64,000 bases of DNA from Megalobrama amblycephala (GCF_018812025.1 NC_063046.1:1452171-1516170); one strand, 5' to 3'; positions 23,575 to 36,568 are shown, counted from the first letter of the stretch. The notes: generated by a model from the sequence alone, not told the origin. Numbers and translations: made by a program.

Positions 23575-24714
23575 CACCGATCAGCATAACATCATGAGCA
23601 GTGACAGAAGTGAATAACTCTGATCATCTCTTCATCACGGCACCTGTTAGTGGGTGGATATATTAGGCAGCAAGTGAACATTTTGTCCTCAAAGTTGATG
23701 TGTTAGAAGCAGGAGAAATGGGCGAGCGTAAGGATTTGAGCGAGTTTGACAAGGACCAAATTGAGACGGCTATACGACTGGGTCAGAGCATCTCCAGAAC
23801 CGCAGCTCTTGTGGGGTGTTCCCGGTCTGCAGTGGTCAGTATCTATCAAAAGTGCTCCAAGGAAGGAACAGTGGTGAACCGGAGACAGGGTCATGGACGG
23901 CCGAGACTCATTGAAGGCTCTGATCCAACAGACGAGCTCCTGTAGCTCAAACTGCTCCAGAAGTTAATGCTGGTTCTGATAGAAAGGTGTCAGAATGCAT
24001 CAGTTTGTTGCGTATGGAGCTGCATAGCTGCAGACCAGTCAGGGTGCCCATGCTGACCCCTGTCCACCGCCCAAAGAGCCAACAGTGACACGTGAGCATC
24101 AGAACTGGACCACGGAGCAATGGAAGAAGGTGGCCTGGTCTGATGAATCACGTTTTCTTTTACATCATGTGGATGGCCGGGTGTGTGTGCGTCTCTTACC
24201 TGGGGAACACATGGCACCAGGATGCACTATGGGAAGAAGGCGAGCCGGCGGAGGCAGTGTGATGCTTTGGGCAATGTTCTGCTGGGAAACCTTGAGTCCT
24301 GCCATCCATGTGGATGTTACTGTGACACATACCACCTACCTAAGCATTGTTCAGACCATGAACAGCCTTTCATGGAAACGGCAAAATAAATTTTTGCCAC
24401 AAAGCACAAATGGTTCAGGAATGGTTTGAGGAGCACAACAACGAGTTTGAGGTGTTGACTTGAACTCAGATTCCCCAGATCTCAATCCAGTCGAGCATCT
24501 GTGGGATGTGCTGAACAAACATGTCCGATCCATTGAGGCTCCACCTCATAACTTACAGGACTTACAGGATCTGCTGCTAACATCTTGGTGCAGATCCCAC
24601 AGCACACCTTCAGGATCTAGAGGAGTCCATGCCTCGACGGATCAGAGCTGTTTTGGCAGCAAAAGCGGACCAACACAATATTAGGAATATATATAATGTT
24701 ATGCCTGATCGGTG
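23575..24714 (+). mobile_element. Tc1-like transposon, copy A (1.14 kb, defective)
   Basis: Terminal inverted repeats CACCGATCAGCATAACAT and ATGTTATGCCTGATCGGTG are bounded by TA on each side (23573-23574, 24715-24716), the Tc1/mariner target duplication. The body encodes a disrupted transposase. An inverted sister copy lies at 47934-49092. Confidence 0.93.
23718..24684 (+). pseudogene. Tc1 transposase pseudogene, copy A
   Basis: The transposase would cut and paste the element through a DDE catalytic triad. The N-terminal helix-turn-helix region reads cleanly ([32 protein letters not shown]) until a frameshift near 23940 gives a premature TAG. A second frame resumes with VSECISLLRM. The first catalytic aspartate survives in AWSDESRFLLHH. 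The segment carrying the second aspartate (QQDNA in copy B) is deleted near 24380. The third catalytic residue is intact in SPDLNPVEHLWD. A further TGA interrupts the frame near 24078. The ATG at 23718 is chosen because [12 protein letters not shown] is the usual family start. The copy cannot make active transposase. Confidence 0.9.
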
Positions 24715-25055
24715 TACATATAATGGGTAAATGTTTATTTTGTCTTGAGAGCTGCCACTCTAAATTTCATTGTACTTGTAAAGTATCTTACTTATTCTTA
24801 CTTACACACTCACACACACGCATTTGTTTGTCTATAACATGGGTTGAGACATATAGCATTATTTTTGCACAATATATAGTAGAATCTTCAATGAATCTTC
24901 AATTTTAAATCAGTTATTGAGCAGGACACATGATTCAGTGTTTAAAATTCATATTTCAAGAGCATGGCATTTGAATGGTCAGGATTATTAATCTACGCAT
25001 CAAGAAAACATGTGAATCATTTCAATTCTACAAGATCTTCTTTTTGGCCTTAAAG
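24715..25055. other. AT-rich stretch, nothing recognisable
   Basis: Follows the Tc1 element. No open frame with a family signature was seen. Confidence 0.45.
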
Positions 25056-25195
25056 CAGGGGGTCCGGTCCTGTTCCTGGAGGTCCACTCCTGAACCAGCT
25101 AATGAAGGTCTTCAGGAGCACTTGATCACTACAGACAGGTGTGTTGGATCAGAGTTGGATCTGAAGGCAGATCTCCAGAAACAGGACTGGGCCCT
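25056..25195. mobile_element. Short hAT-like MITE
   Basis: The left end CAGGGGGTCCGGTCCTGTTC and the right end, read in reverse as GGGCCCAGTCCTGTTTCTGG, form inverted termini that continue through GGAGGTCCACTCC/GGAGATCTGCCTT. The whole is about 140 bp, a size and style common in fish genomes. Confidence 0.6.
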
Positions 25196-25278
25196 TCTCC
25201 AGCGGTCCCTATTTTGGCAGGTGGGGGACAAATGACACACCCAAAATAAAACGGTTTCTGCTCATGAATCTTTCTGAT

Positions 25279-25314
<36 letters not shown>

Positions 25315-27842
25315 TAACCAAGAGTAGCAGCGTTTGACTCAAACTCTGGATTCAGCACTTTGTTTCGAGCATCTTATCTGTCCATAATACCTGCACTTCT
25401 GAGAAGTTTTACAATCTAAACCCATTTATAATGAAGCTTTGAATTTAATGGAAAATGGCATGTTGACATGAGCGCTTACATTTCTAAACCCTTCTAAATG
25501 CCCTCTATACATCTGCAGAAGCAACATGACACTGTGTCAATACTGAAACAATCACAGGAACACCGCTGTGACTGGACGGTAAAAGTTCATACAGCGTTCA
25601 TCATATAGTTCATACAGTTACGTCTTGTCTGTTCAAGAAATCTCTTCTTTACAGCACAGATCTTACGGCGGATCCACAGGAGAATATGTCTGTTGTTCCC
25701 TACAGAGGGAGTTTCAGCAGGAAACTGAGCTTGAGCTCCTGCCAGAGGCCTGGACTGACTGTGTTACGCCCGGCAGACAGCAGCCAACACAACCGGCAGT
25801 AACTCAGAAACTGAAGGCTGGACACTACACCACTGTCATATACTCCAAATGGTTAAAAAACTGGCCATCGAACGACTGAGGATCACAAACACACGTGTCG
25901 AACTCACGTAGAAACATGTGCCGTGTTGCTAGGAGACACATGACATTATGAAAACAACAGGTGTGTTCCATTCGACTGTAAGTGCCCTACTAAGTGGACT
26001 TCACATGTTCTGTTTGAAGGGCCCTGCGAACGGCACATCACGTGAAGTGGAGAGGGAAATTTCCCATCATTCCAGCACAGTCTGAATAAAATAAAGCTGG
26101 TGTAAATGAGTTCCAGCATTTTAATTGAGTTTATTAATTAGTCCCAGGTGTGTTGTGTACACGGATATTTGCAAGTGAGCGAGATGTGACAGTGCAAATC
26201 TCAAGATTACGGCTAAGATTAAATAAATCTAATACAACCAAATTGTGTTAATGTTCATAATAAACATCCCAACAGACATTTATAAATCAGTTCAGAACTT
26301 TTAAATATGTCAGTTTATATTAATTACATGATTTAATGTTTATATCAATACACAGATGAATCTGTCAAGTGAAGTAAACATCAACAGATCTCCTGTGAGG
26401 GGAAGAGGGAGAAGTGTACACTGCGTAGGGACACTGAAGGAATCTAAACAGATCTCATCAAACACCACAGGATCTTCTGTGAATTCAGTCAACTCCAGCT
26501 GACCGACATCTGCAGACTGACTATGACCTCGTCCAGACAAAAGTCATGTAGCGTCTTCCAGCCTGAACGAATCAAACAGACTGATCACACACACTCACTA
26601 AATCCTTTGTCTTAGCCGATATTTAATGTCTTGAAGTTACACTGACGGCAGTTTCTTGAGTGGAAGACCAAACTAATATAAAGAACTAGTTGGAGGAGAG
26701 GAACTGATCAATAAGTCATTAAGTTCAGCTCCATCAGCGCTAGTGATTCTCTCTGAACGAGAGCTCGGCGTGGACACCAGCGACTCCTGCCAAAAAATAA
26801 CTACATCAAATTGGACGTTATTGCATTTTAATTAGCTTCAGTCCATCTGTGAAAAGCTTCCTGGCAGAAAAACACCTCAAGCAGCCGAAGGTTCCCATCA
26901 GACTCATTTACTCATTTGATAAATGTTCCCAAGAACGCTGAAGCCCTGATCGAACCCAAACACATCAGCAGCTCCATCAACACAGGCCAGATGAAACCTT
27001 TACAGATTCATAATCCTCAATATTACCACAGTTATCTTCAACTCTTACACACATATCTAACTATAGACTTACAGCCAGTCTCATCTGGGTGATCGTCTAT
27101 ATCCTCCTCAAATGTAAACGATTCCATCCACAAAATAAAGGCTGAAGTGGAATTCAATTAAATCGCTCGAATGATGAAATTCCAAACAATGACGTTATAC
27201 AATGTTTTCAAGATTTCTAAAAGCAAACTGCAGAGCGACAAAAGCAGCAGAACGGAAGAAGTGTTGTTCACCAGCGTCTTTTCTACCGTCCTCTCAGAGA
27301 CGCACACGAACGCATCATCACGTCACATGGGCCGAACATCAAAATAAAAGACTCAAGCCAAAGGTCAGTGAATTGGATTGATCGACAACATGACAATTAT
27401 CTTTTTTTTTATAATATTTCATAAATTATGCAATGTACTTCCAATTTTTCAGGAGATTAAAAGTTGTTAAAGCGCTTTAACATTTACATTTATTCATTTA
27501 GCAAACACTTTTATGAAAAGAAACGGCACAAACTATTGACCCTGAGGAGGCAATAACACGAGAAGAGCTGAAAACACAGAAGAACTGGAGCGTCGATGGG
27601 ATTCAGTCAAGTTCAGTTCAGTCGTCTGGCGTCCTTTACAAACATTCAGTGTTTTTAATTAGAATTAGAAAGTGATCCATCCTGGGTGAAGCGGCTCAAA
27701 CGGCAAACACAAATCAATCGATCAGTACGAGTATCAGCCACAGCAGACCGATGATTACCAGCCCAGAAATTACACGTCCTCGCTTTATGAGATCTGCATA
27801 TTGAAATGGAATATTGATTCATATGCGTACTTTACGTGCTGG

Positions 27843-27843
<1 letters not shown>
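25196..27843. other. Non-coding stretch with (CA)n at 25281-25311
   Basis: No domain-bearing frames. About 27480-27530 contains, in reverse, the words GTGTTTGCTAAATGAATAAA typical of a SINE 3' end. Otherwise nothing stands out. Confidence 0.45.
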
Positions 27844-27926
<83 letters not shown>

Positions 27927-27963
27927 TTATATGCACTCATAGACATAAATATGAAGTGAAAGC

Positions 27964-27994
<31 letters not shown>
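27844..27994. repeat. Compound (CA)n(AT)n...(CA)n microsatellite
   Basis: (CA)n at 27844-27910 runs directly into (AT)n to 27928, then after a short unique stretch (CA)n resumes at 27968-27994. Confidence 0.95.
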
Positions 27995-28541
27995 GTCAGT
28001 GGGTAAAACTAATTTCTCAAGATTTCTGCTGGTCAATTTTGCTAAATGAGTTTTTTGGTCATTAAAATGACACCAGAGGCTCAGAGTGCAATGAACTGTG
28101 GGTAATACATCAGCAAAGCCAAGAAGGCAATGACAGGAAATTAGCAAGCAAAGGAGGTCACAGGGAAACGCTGGAAAGGGTTATTGAACTAGTATGCCGT
28201 TAAATCTATCCATGTGCAAAAAATAATAATTATAATTACTCCTGCTAATACTTATAATTAAGTGTACACTGGAGATGGAGTCATAGATGTTAATTAAAAA
28301 AAAAAGAACAAGCAGTAATCTGGGAGCGGGCGAGACAAACGAAGACCGAGTCTCTCAGTAAAGACAGTCAGCGAGCCGAGCGTCTGCGAGTCGAGTTAAC
28401 CTCCTCCTACGGGATCAACACACAAAACAAGATCCAGTGCACACGGAAGAGCCAAGAAACAAGCCGAAACTGACGACAACACACACCGGAGCTGCTCATG
28501 TGTCGTGCAGATCTACAGAGAGACTGAAAAACCATATTCTC

Positions 28542-28542
<1 letters not shown>
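27995..28542. other. Non-coding stretch
   Basis: No recognisable gene or transposon end. Confidence 0.4.
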
Positions 28543-28610
<68 letters not shown>

Positions 28611-28639
28611 TGAGTGTGTGAGTGTGTGAGTGAGTGTGT

Positions 28640-28670
<31 letters not shown>

Positions 28671-28698
28671 AGTGTGTGAGTGAGTGTGTGTGCGTGTA
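28543..28698. repeat. (TG)n / (GAGTGTGT)n microsatellite
   Basis: About 65 bases of pure TG are followed by GAGTG-interrupted TG. Further interrupted CA (28826-28900) and pure TG (28952-28982) runs lie nearby. Confidence 0.95.
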
Positions 28699-28950
28699 CT
28701 CGCTTTCACTTCATATTTATGTCTATGAGTGCATATAAACACAAGCAGAGAGAATAATGAGAGATCACAGCCTTAAAATACTGTCAGATCTACAGCAAGA
28801 CTGACACACATACTTAACACACACATACACTTAACACACACATATATACACACACACCACACACACACACCACACACACACACACACACACACCACACCG
28901 CAAGCCACATCTAATCAAGAATGACATTTGACTCAGCATGTTGTCAGGCT

Positions 28951-28982
<32 letters not shown>

Positions 28983-29880
28983 CTGTGCATATAAATGACC
29001 TTGTGCCCAAATGCCAAAAACAAAGACGTCTCCATCTTCCTCCTCCTCTCTGCAGCTTCATTATGCGGCGCTGCATATGTTGCTCCGGTCCCGTGTCAGT
29101 CTCACACACCAGTGCGAAACTCGCACGCACAAAACACGAGGATTCAACCTTCAGTGTGAAAAACACACGAGCGAAAGAGGCACGCAGTAATGAAGTCATT
29201 ATTGAAATGTGTTTGTTTGTTACACCCACACTGCACACACACCGTTTCTGTGCTTGTTTACACTCGGCCAAACATGTAATCAGTCAGCGCTGGTATTATG
29301 AAAAATAATCATCTCAAACGCCGCCAACTTTTACATGCGCGACAGACGAGATTCTGCCTGTTTTCAGCCCAGCGTGAGATATAGCAGAAATCACAGGCTG
29401 TCAGACGAGAGATAAAAACAAAACAGAACGTCAAATTACAGCCTCCAGTGCACACATCATCCTTCTGTCCTGAAGATCCGCGAGCGTCCGCTGACGTCAC
29501 ACGGCCGTCTCTGTCAGAGTCCTCCAGCTCAAGGTCATCCATTAGAATCCCAGACAACACTCATTCATTCAATTAGCAGATGTTTTTATTCAATTCGTCA
29601 AATAAGGGCGATCACAAGCAAACTGACATATATGAAAGAGAGTCTCTCATAACATTCATGACTGGAGATCCAAACAATCACAGGCATTCTGGGAAGTGGT
29701 TTCGCAGTATCATCAACACAAGTTGACAGCTTAGAGACAATGATGACAATGATGACTGATACTGAGAGCATTCTGACGACCAAAACTCCTCTGATTGGCT
29801 ACTGCGTTCACATGCTCAACAGATATGTCTGTAATTGGCTCAACACTGTCAAACACATTTATAAAGAGAAACTTCACAGA

Positions 29881-29911
<31 letters not shown>

Positions 29912-30245
29912 TGAAAGCAGCCGCCCATCAGTCTGAACTCGGTACTACAGTACAGCTGGTAAAATTCAGAGTTTAAACTGAAGTTGTGCTCGTCTTTTCT
30001 TCTCTATTGTGTCATTTATCTGAGTGAAACGCTTCTCAAACAAGAGCAAATGTAGGGCGGGGCTTGATTTTGTCGGTGGGGAATTGATTGGATGGTTGTG
30101 GTTTGCTATTGGTGGATCTCATGTGAGTGACAGGTTGCCCCGCCCTCATCAGAGATGAGATGGGTCATACCTTGTCAACTCAACCAGAGGTCCCTGGCAA
30201 AAAATTAATAAAAATTGCTTTTCATAATTTTTTTCCTTTTCTGGC
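28699..30245. other. Non-coding stretch with (CA)n at 29881-29908
   Basis: About 29558-29600 carries, in reverse, AACATCTGCTAATTGAATGA, similar to a SINE 3' end. No supported coding frame. Confidence 0.45.
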
Positions 30246-30370
<125 letters not shown>

Positions 30371-30639
30371 CTAACTGAACTGACTTCTTAACTGAAGAAG
30401 AAAGCCAAAATATTAAATGTCACAGATGTGTAGAGGAGTGTCAAAATGACCATTTTCACCTGAGATTTGGAGACAAATTATAGGAGTGTAAAAATGACTT
30501 TATAAAGATGGCAGCATCATTATTTTATTTTCACACAGAGATTGGTAGATCTATTAGTCAAATCTGTTGACTTTATCAATCTGTGTTTCATTATATGCCA
30601 ACAGAGACAGTTCAAACATGGCAAAAAGTTTCTTGTGTT

Positions 30640-31234
30640 TTTTGCCTCATTGAGGGTTAAACTTCAAAGTTTTCATGCCTGTAACTCAAGAAGTATTAAA
30701 AATATCTTAATATCCTTTTAGATTATGGTTCTTAACAAGCTTTCCTTTTGGTATCTTCATTTTTAAGGCCCAAAATGGTTCATATCCATTACCCCACGAT
30801 ATTGAGCACGTTTCTCCCGAACTCCTGAAATTAGTCAATTGTACACATTTTCAGTGGTCAAAAATCAAATGTGGGTCACTTTTCATACAAGCTGATACTT
30901 TCTTCCCCAAAGAGGAATGTCTGAAGAACAAATAATGTTAGAAATGTATTTTGTTTCCCTATCTGAAAACAACTGTATAAAACTTATGCCTGATAAACCT
31001 TTCTTCTGTAATCGTCATTTTAAGGGCCCTATATGGATCAATCTCATAGATATGGGGATCTCAATACGACTCTATTTACAAATTGTTAAATTTGACCCAT
31101 TTTCAGTGGTTGAACACCACATGTGGGTCATTTATTTAAACAGCTGATACTTGTTTGAAGAACAAATAATGTTGAAAGTAGAAATGTCTCGTTTCCCTCG
31201 ATCAAAACAACTGCATGGAACGTATCTGTGTGAG
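30640..31234. repeat. Diverged tandem repeat, about 250-bp period
   Basis: The word order GTGGGTCA, AGCTGATACTT, GAAGAACAAATAATGTT, GTTTCCCT, AAAACAACTG occurs twice about 250 bases apart (from about 30870 and 31124). TTTTCAGTGGT precedes each. The copies differ at many sites, so the duplication is old. Confidence 0.65.
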
Positions 31235-31288
31235 TACACTGAAAATACACTGAAAATACACTGAAAATACACTGAAAATACACTGAAA
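31235..31288. repeat. 11-bp minisatellite (TACACTGAAAA)x5
   Basis: Five nearly perfect head-to-tail copies. They produce a fake FSV-rich frame on the minus strand. Confidence 0.95.
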
Positions 31289-32011
31289 TGGTTGAGGCAC
31301 ATTACCTTTAGTGATTGTGAAAAACAATGGCGCGTTACAGACCGAGCGATCACAGTCTGGAAAAACCACCTGTTCAAATTATACACGATAATACTTCAGT
31401 CTTTATTAGGAGAAAAAGCACTGGTCGCAGAAAGAGAGGAACGTCGAAGAGAGAACGCCACGCTCATGGACACACACAATCAAACAAATAGCAATGTGCA
31501 TTTTCACTTAAGTTCACTTAAGTATCTTCTGTCAAAGTTTCAGTCTTGCAAATGTTTTGGCAATGTACTGTTTGATTTGTCAGGCTAATAAAGCGCACTG
31601 TAATTAAACAGAGAAAGAAAGATGAAATCAAACACACACGAACACGTGTCTCTGTCCGTAGTGCTGAAATCTGCTGCATGCTCAACTGAAGCCCTGCAAC
31701 CTTTCAGAACTCATGTTTGCCATCCAAACGCAGCGTTTCTCTCTTTCACTCAAAACACACTCACAGAAACAGCTTTAGCAGCAGCTAACCAGAACAAAGT
31801 GGCCAATGTCTAGAACAGCAGATTGTTGAGGACATAATCCAGCAAGGGTTTGATGGAGCAGCCTGACTTTTCCACAAAAGCACCTGACCTGATAAAGTGA
31901 GAGACACAGACAGACAGTTTGGTCTATGAGTTCCTCACGACACGTCAAAGAAGGTGACAGCAGCTGCAGACATACAAATAAACCACTCGTCCTTGATTTT
32001 CATACAGTTTT

Positions 32012-32068
<57 letters not shown>

Positions 32069-32396
32069 CACGTGTGTGTGTAGATGGAGTGAGTCTGAAG
32101 GCTGCAGGTGCTGTTTCTCTTTCAGCACATGAACAGAAACATTCATTAATACCATTTAATGAGACTGAAAGAGTCACATTTATTTCTTCAGCTAGAAACT
32201 AACAGAGCTACAGACCCGTCCGTCCGTCTGTCCATCTGTCTGTCTTTCCATCTATCTGTCTTTCCATCTATCTATCTGTCTGTCTGTCTGTCTGTCCATC
32301 TGTCCATCTCTTCAGGTGCAGTTAAAGTGTGTGGAGAGCCTCCTTTGTGCTGAGTGAAGGAGAGTCCAGAGCCACAACAAGAACAAAGACCTGAGC

Positions 32397-32435
<39 letters not shown>

Positions 32436-32699
32436 GCTCATCAAGCATGTAATGGCATCTTTCACCTCCTGAAAGAAAGACAGTGAGAGAGATAAGTGTA
32501 AAGAGCGTCACACAGACTCTGAACTCACGGCATGAGCTTTTGACCGGTTTTGAATGTAAGATCAAACTGTGGATTTTAAGAAAATACATAATATTACAGG
32601 AAACAGGATCCCGACTGCACCACAGATGAGTGATATATCTGCACAGAGATTTCAACAACGCGCCGCACTGATAGGTTCAGATGACGATGACCTGTTTAT
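31289..32699. other. Non-coding stretch with microsatellites
   Basis: (CA)n at about 32013-32070 and 32399-32432, and a (TCTG/CATC)n run at about 32215-32310. No supported gene. Confidence 0.5.
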
Positions 32700-33668
32700 A
32701 TTTATCTGAATAGAGGGAATCCTTTGGGAAGATGCTCAGGTCTACGGTTAGTTTCAACAGACTTCCTGATCACAGATTCTCTTTCAAGACTCAGTCAGCT
32801 GAATAACATTAGAAAGAATCACAGATGGGTTCAAAACAGTACTGAAAAATGTACAGAAAAACACTTACCAACTTCACTCATTGATAACTCTATAGAAAAT
32901 ATTTATCCTTATACAATTCATATGCGTATATATGGCTGAAGGAAAAACAAGTTACATATTTGATTTTTTGGCAACAATATCTAACCATAAATCAACAAAG
33001 AGAAATCATAAGCAAAAACAACAATGAAAATAGTTTGATTCAGGCTGTAAAATTATCTGAGGAGCGTAAAAATAAAAACTGAAACAAAAAAAGAGAACAG
33101 TACGTGCAAAACATGAAGAATCGGTCCAGTTTCAAGAATCTGGTAGTTTCTGGGACCACTGAAATATCCTGAGTGAACAAATACAAAATAACTTTGAACA
33201 ATTTTATAGCAAAATTAACATGAATACAGTACAAACATATGGAATACATAATTGACAAATACCAAAATCTGCTAGACTGGCCAATAACAGAGAAAGAGCT
33301 GATGGATAAAGATACAGACAAAAATATCAACCAAAATGTTTGCTTGTACCGCAGATTCAATCAGGCATGAAGGTATGCAGCCTAAATGTACAGAATCAGC
33401 CATCGAGGGCAAAACACACAACATAATGAAATCAATGCATACAAACAGTCAAAGTATGATCAGAATTGCAATAAAACGAGCTGAAACGTTCAGTCAAGGG
33501 TGTGAGACGGGGCTGTCGACCATCACGACCCTCTTCAGCTTTACGTTCATGAATCAGTGAAATGACTAGAACAATCCACAGCAGAACCAGAACATCCTGC
33601 ACAAGTTCTGTCAGACCTGACTAAACCAAGAGAAATCGAGAAGGGCCTTCTGCACCATCAAAACATCT
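32700..33668 (+). mobile_element. Decayed LINE (non-LTR retrotransposon) fragment, left part
   Basis: Several plus-strand frames, broken by stops and frameshifts, contain pieces that recall fish LINE reverse transcriptases: LLDWPITEKELMDK at 33272-33313, QGCETGLSTITTLFSF with FMNQ at about 33494-33558, and LEQSTAEPEHPAQVLSDL just after in another frame. These resemble the order pre-RT linker, the RT motif normally containing QGC-LSP-LFN, and the following N-LE-ST block. The YADD catalytic box is not visible. The fragment is cut at 33668 by the hAT insertion and seems to continue at 34866. Confidence 0.45.
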
Positions 33669-33676
33669 GTCCAAAC

Positions 33677-34857
33677 TAGGGTTGTAACGATATACCGGTA
33701 TGAACACGTACGATTATCATATCGTGTACATTTGCTTACTTACGGTATGGTAAAAGAATAAATTTAAAAAAAACATTCACTTGCGCATAGACAACAACTT
33801 TCCACTTCACTAAACTTGCTCCACACATACAGCAGACAATGTCAGAGACAGAAGTTGCTATCTCTGTTCTCTGTGCCCCGTTGAAAAATAAGTTACAATT
33901 TGCAGTATGGGAATACTTTAGATATAGAAAAACAAACGCGGGGCTGTCCTCGAGTGTAGATATCCAAAAACAATGCGGGCGCAAAGTAGGCCTATCTGCA
34001 AAAGGAGGAAACACATCAAACATGTAGACCTATATTCGAGAACAGCATCCGTGTAGATGCAGGTATGTTCCGTTTATGATGTGCGTGATGGAGAGGGAAT
34101 CCCGGGATCCAGTCATGGAAATGGAATGTAACGCAGCGATGTCAGGAAAAAACGCGCGATTTTGATGAATAAAACGAAAGCAGAGCTGTACAATAAAGCG
34201 GGGTCTGTGAATATTAAGCGCAAACAGACTGCAGTATAAATATATCTGTCTGTTTAACGTGTCAGTCTGTGTGAATGAGCTGCGCCGTTTCGTGTACTAC
34301 ATACTCAAGTATGCGCGGCGCTCTTACTGTTTTTTCAGTGTTTGCCGTCTCGTTATCAGAGGACATGAACACAAACATATCCACGGTTGCTCTGAGATAG
34401 CGCTTAATGAGCATTTCATCATTTTATTTGAGAAAAAACATTGTCAAATACACTGAAAATCAGAGCTCTTCACTACATCCCGTCAAAATAAAAGACCGGT
34501 TTTTAACTCGAAGAAATTGAATGTACTTATCAAAATAATTATAAAAAATTTTCATTTCCATCATTTTTGATCATATTTGTATTAAAAAAATAAAAGCCAG
34601 AAGAATTAAGTCAAAGCAGAATTTCTTAATTTTAATTATTAATAAAAGTTGTTCAATTTCTAATCCATAATAATTTATTAAATGTATTTGATTGTTTTTG
34701 ATTATTGAAATCTGAATAGAGAAAACAAACATTTTAATTAATTTATTGGTCATTTTAATTGATGATATAAATAAAAATTGATTGTTAAATACCGTACACC
34801 GTGATATTTACTCAGACGGTTATCATACCGTGGAAATCTCATGCCGTTACAACCCTA
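33677..34857 (+). mobile_element. hAT element (1.18 kb) with exact 8-bp target duplication
   Basis: The element begins TAGGGTTGTAACG and ends CGTTACAACCCTA, perfect 13-bp inverted termini. It is flanked by GTCCAAAC at 33669-33676 and 34858-34865, an exact 8-bp duplication diagnostic of hAT. Subterminal ACCGGTATG/CATACCG motifs are inverted. It keeps part of a BED zinc-finger frame but no catalytic domain, so it is an internally deleted, non-autonomous copy. Confidence 0.93.
33839..34027 (+). pseudogene. hAT transposase N-terminus (BED-finger remnant)
   Basis: A 62-codon frame starts at ATG 33839 and reads ...KNKLQFAVWEYFRYRK... then ...AKGGNTSNM before a stop. The VWEYF and AKGGNTSN motifs are characteristic of the BED zinc finger at the N-terminus of hAT transposases and ZBED proteins, which binds the element's own ends. 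The expected C-x2-C spacing is damaged (only one cysteine remains in KQCGRKV), and the histidine half and the whole catalytic region are absent. Coding capacity is therefore lost. I infer ancestry from motif resemblance only. Confidence 0.7.
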
Positions 34858-34865
34858 GTCCAAAC

Positions 34866-35250
34866 TGAAATAGCAATAAGAATCTGACTTCAAATATGCC
34901 ATCCCTCTGAGAACATCATGTGTCTGTGAAGAGCTGGATCCTCTGCTGAAGCGACCCGCAAGCCGAGTTCAGCTCAGAGGAACTCAATCGGGCCAAATAC
35001 TGAATCATACTGAGAAATGAGCAAAACAACCTCTGGAAACCTCTAAACATGAGCGACCTCGTCATTTAAAGCCCTTAAAACCATGAAATAACTATTAAAA
35101 AACGCCTCCTCATTCAGACAGTCCTGGAGCTGCAGAAACAAACACACACACAAGACTAACATCACCAGCATCTGCACAAACTAATTATCAAAGCACAGAC
35201 GTACTGGACTGAAACAACACAAAAATAACAACTTCAACATCATTTGGTAC
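34866..35250 (+). mobile_element. Probable right part of the LINE split by the hAT element
   Basis: The sequence after the target duplication continues in the same low-GC, stop-riddled style as the left part. If the hAT and one duplication copy are removed, the two halves become contiguous. I see no diagnostic motif here, so the assignment rests mainly on the insertion geometry. Confidence 0.35.
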
Positions 35251-35628
35251 TAGAAAATAGTAAGGGTGGGCGAGATTTTGGACTATCGTCTCTATCGCGG
35301 TCGTGTGACGTTGCTGTGCCGTGCGGTCACGAAAGCTTGTCGCCTGCATGGGTTTTTAAGCACTGCGGTTTAAAAACAAGCGATTTTAAACCACTGAAAT
35401 GCAATAAGCAGCGAAAGACAACTCATTTCACTACATGTGTGCGCTGAGCGCTGTGAGAGACGCCTAATTGGGCTTCAGCAGTTAAATACACACACTCGTG
35501 TATCAAAATGCCCGTCTTTGCAAGTATTCTTGTAAACACAGTCAGTTATGTCTTATGTTATGAACGTAAACAGTTGAGAAAGGATATATTGGATCAGTGT
35601 ATTGACTCTTAAAGTGACGGCAGTGTCA
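35251..35628. other. Stretch with a lone hAT-like left terminus
   Basis: AAGGGTGGGCGAGATTTTGG at about 35262 looks like the left terminus of a hAT-type element, with no partner found. Otherwise nothing recognised. Confidence 0.3.
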
Positions 35629-36152
35629 TTAAAGGGATAGTTCACCCAAAAATGAAAATTACTCCATGATTTACTCACTCTCAAGACAATCATGTCTTTC
35701 TTATTTCAGACGAACACTATCAGAGATATATTTAAAAATATCCTGGCTCTTCCAAGCTTTATAATGGCAGTGAATGAGGGACAGACTTTGAAGAAGAAAA
35801 AAAATGCATCCATCCATCATAAACGTAGTCCACACGGCTCCAGGGGGTTGATAAAGACCTTCTGAAGCGAATCAATGAGCTTTTGTAAGAAAAATATCCA
35901 TATTTAAAACTTCATAAGTTAAAATAACTAGCTTCTGGTAGACGTGTGGAGTACTTTTATGATGGATGGATGCACTTTTTGTGTCTTCCATTCACTGCCA
36001 TTATAAACCTTGGAGGACTAAGGATATTTTTATATATACACTGTATCTCTGATTGTGTTCGTCTGAAAGAAGATATTCATATACACCTAGGATGGCTTGA
36101 GTTTGAGTAAATCATGGGCTAATTTTAATTTTTGGGTGAACTATCCCTTTAA
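35629..36152. mobile_element. TTAA-flanked palindromic MITE (524 bp)
   Basis: The left end TTAAAGGGATAGTTCACCC and the right end GGGTGAACTATCCCTTTAA are perfect inverted termini including TTAA on both sides. The arms continue as imperfect inverted repeats through the element (for example CCATCCATCATAAACG and ATGATGGATGGATGC-like blocks). It is non-coding. The terminus resembles the abundant cyprinid AAAGGGATAGTTCACCC repeat. Confidence 0.9.
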
Positions 36153-36247
36153 TGTTAATCAAACAACGAAAGAGAAAATCTCTCAATGCTTTTGACTGAA
36201 TTTAATACAAGTATTTCTTTCAGTATTTCTTTGTTCTATTGTAGTTT

Positions 36248-36250
<3 letters not shown>

Positions 36251-36291
<41 letters not shown>

Positions 36292-36493
36292 CAATGGTGT
36301 CAATGTAACAGAGACGTAATGAAGGAACGATGGATGCACAAACTGAACAGATCAATCAGGCAGAGATCAGGGCAGCCCAGACACGATCAACCGCTTCTAT
36401 TGTGCCACAGAAATAGGCGTCCTTTACAGTTGCCTGATCACAAAAAAACCCTGCTCTCACTGAATGAGGAGGAGCAGTAATATCCACCTGAAT

Positions 36494-36568
<75 letters not shown>

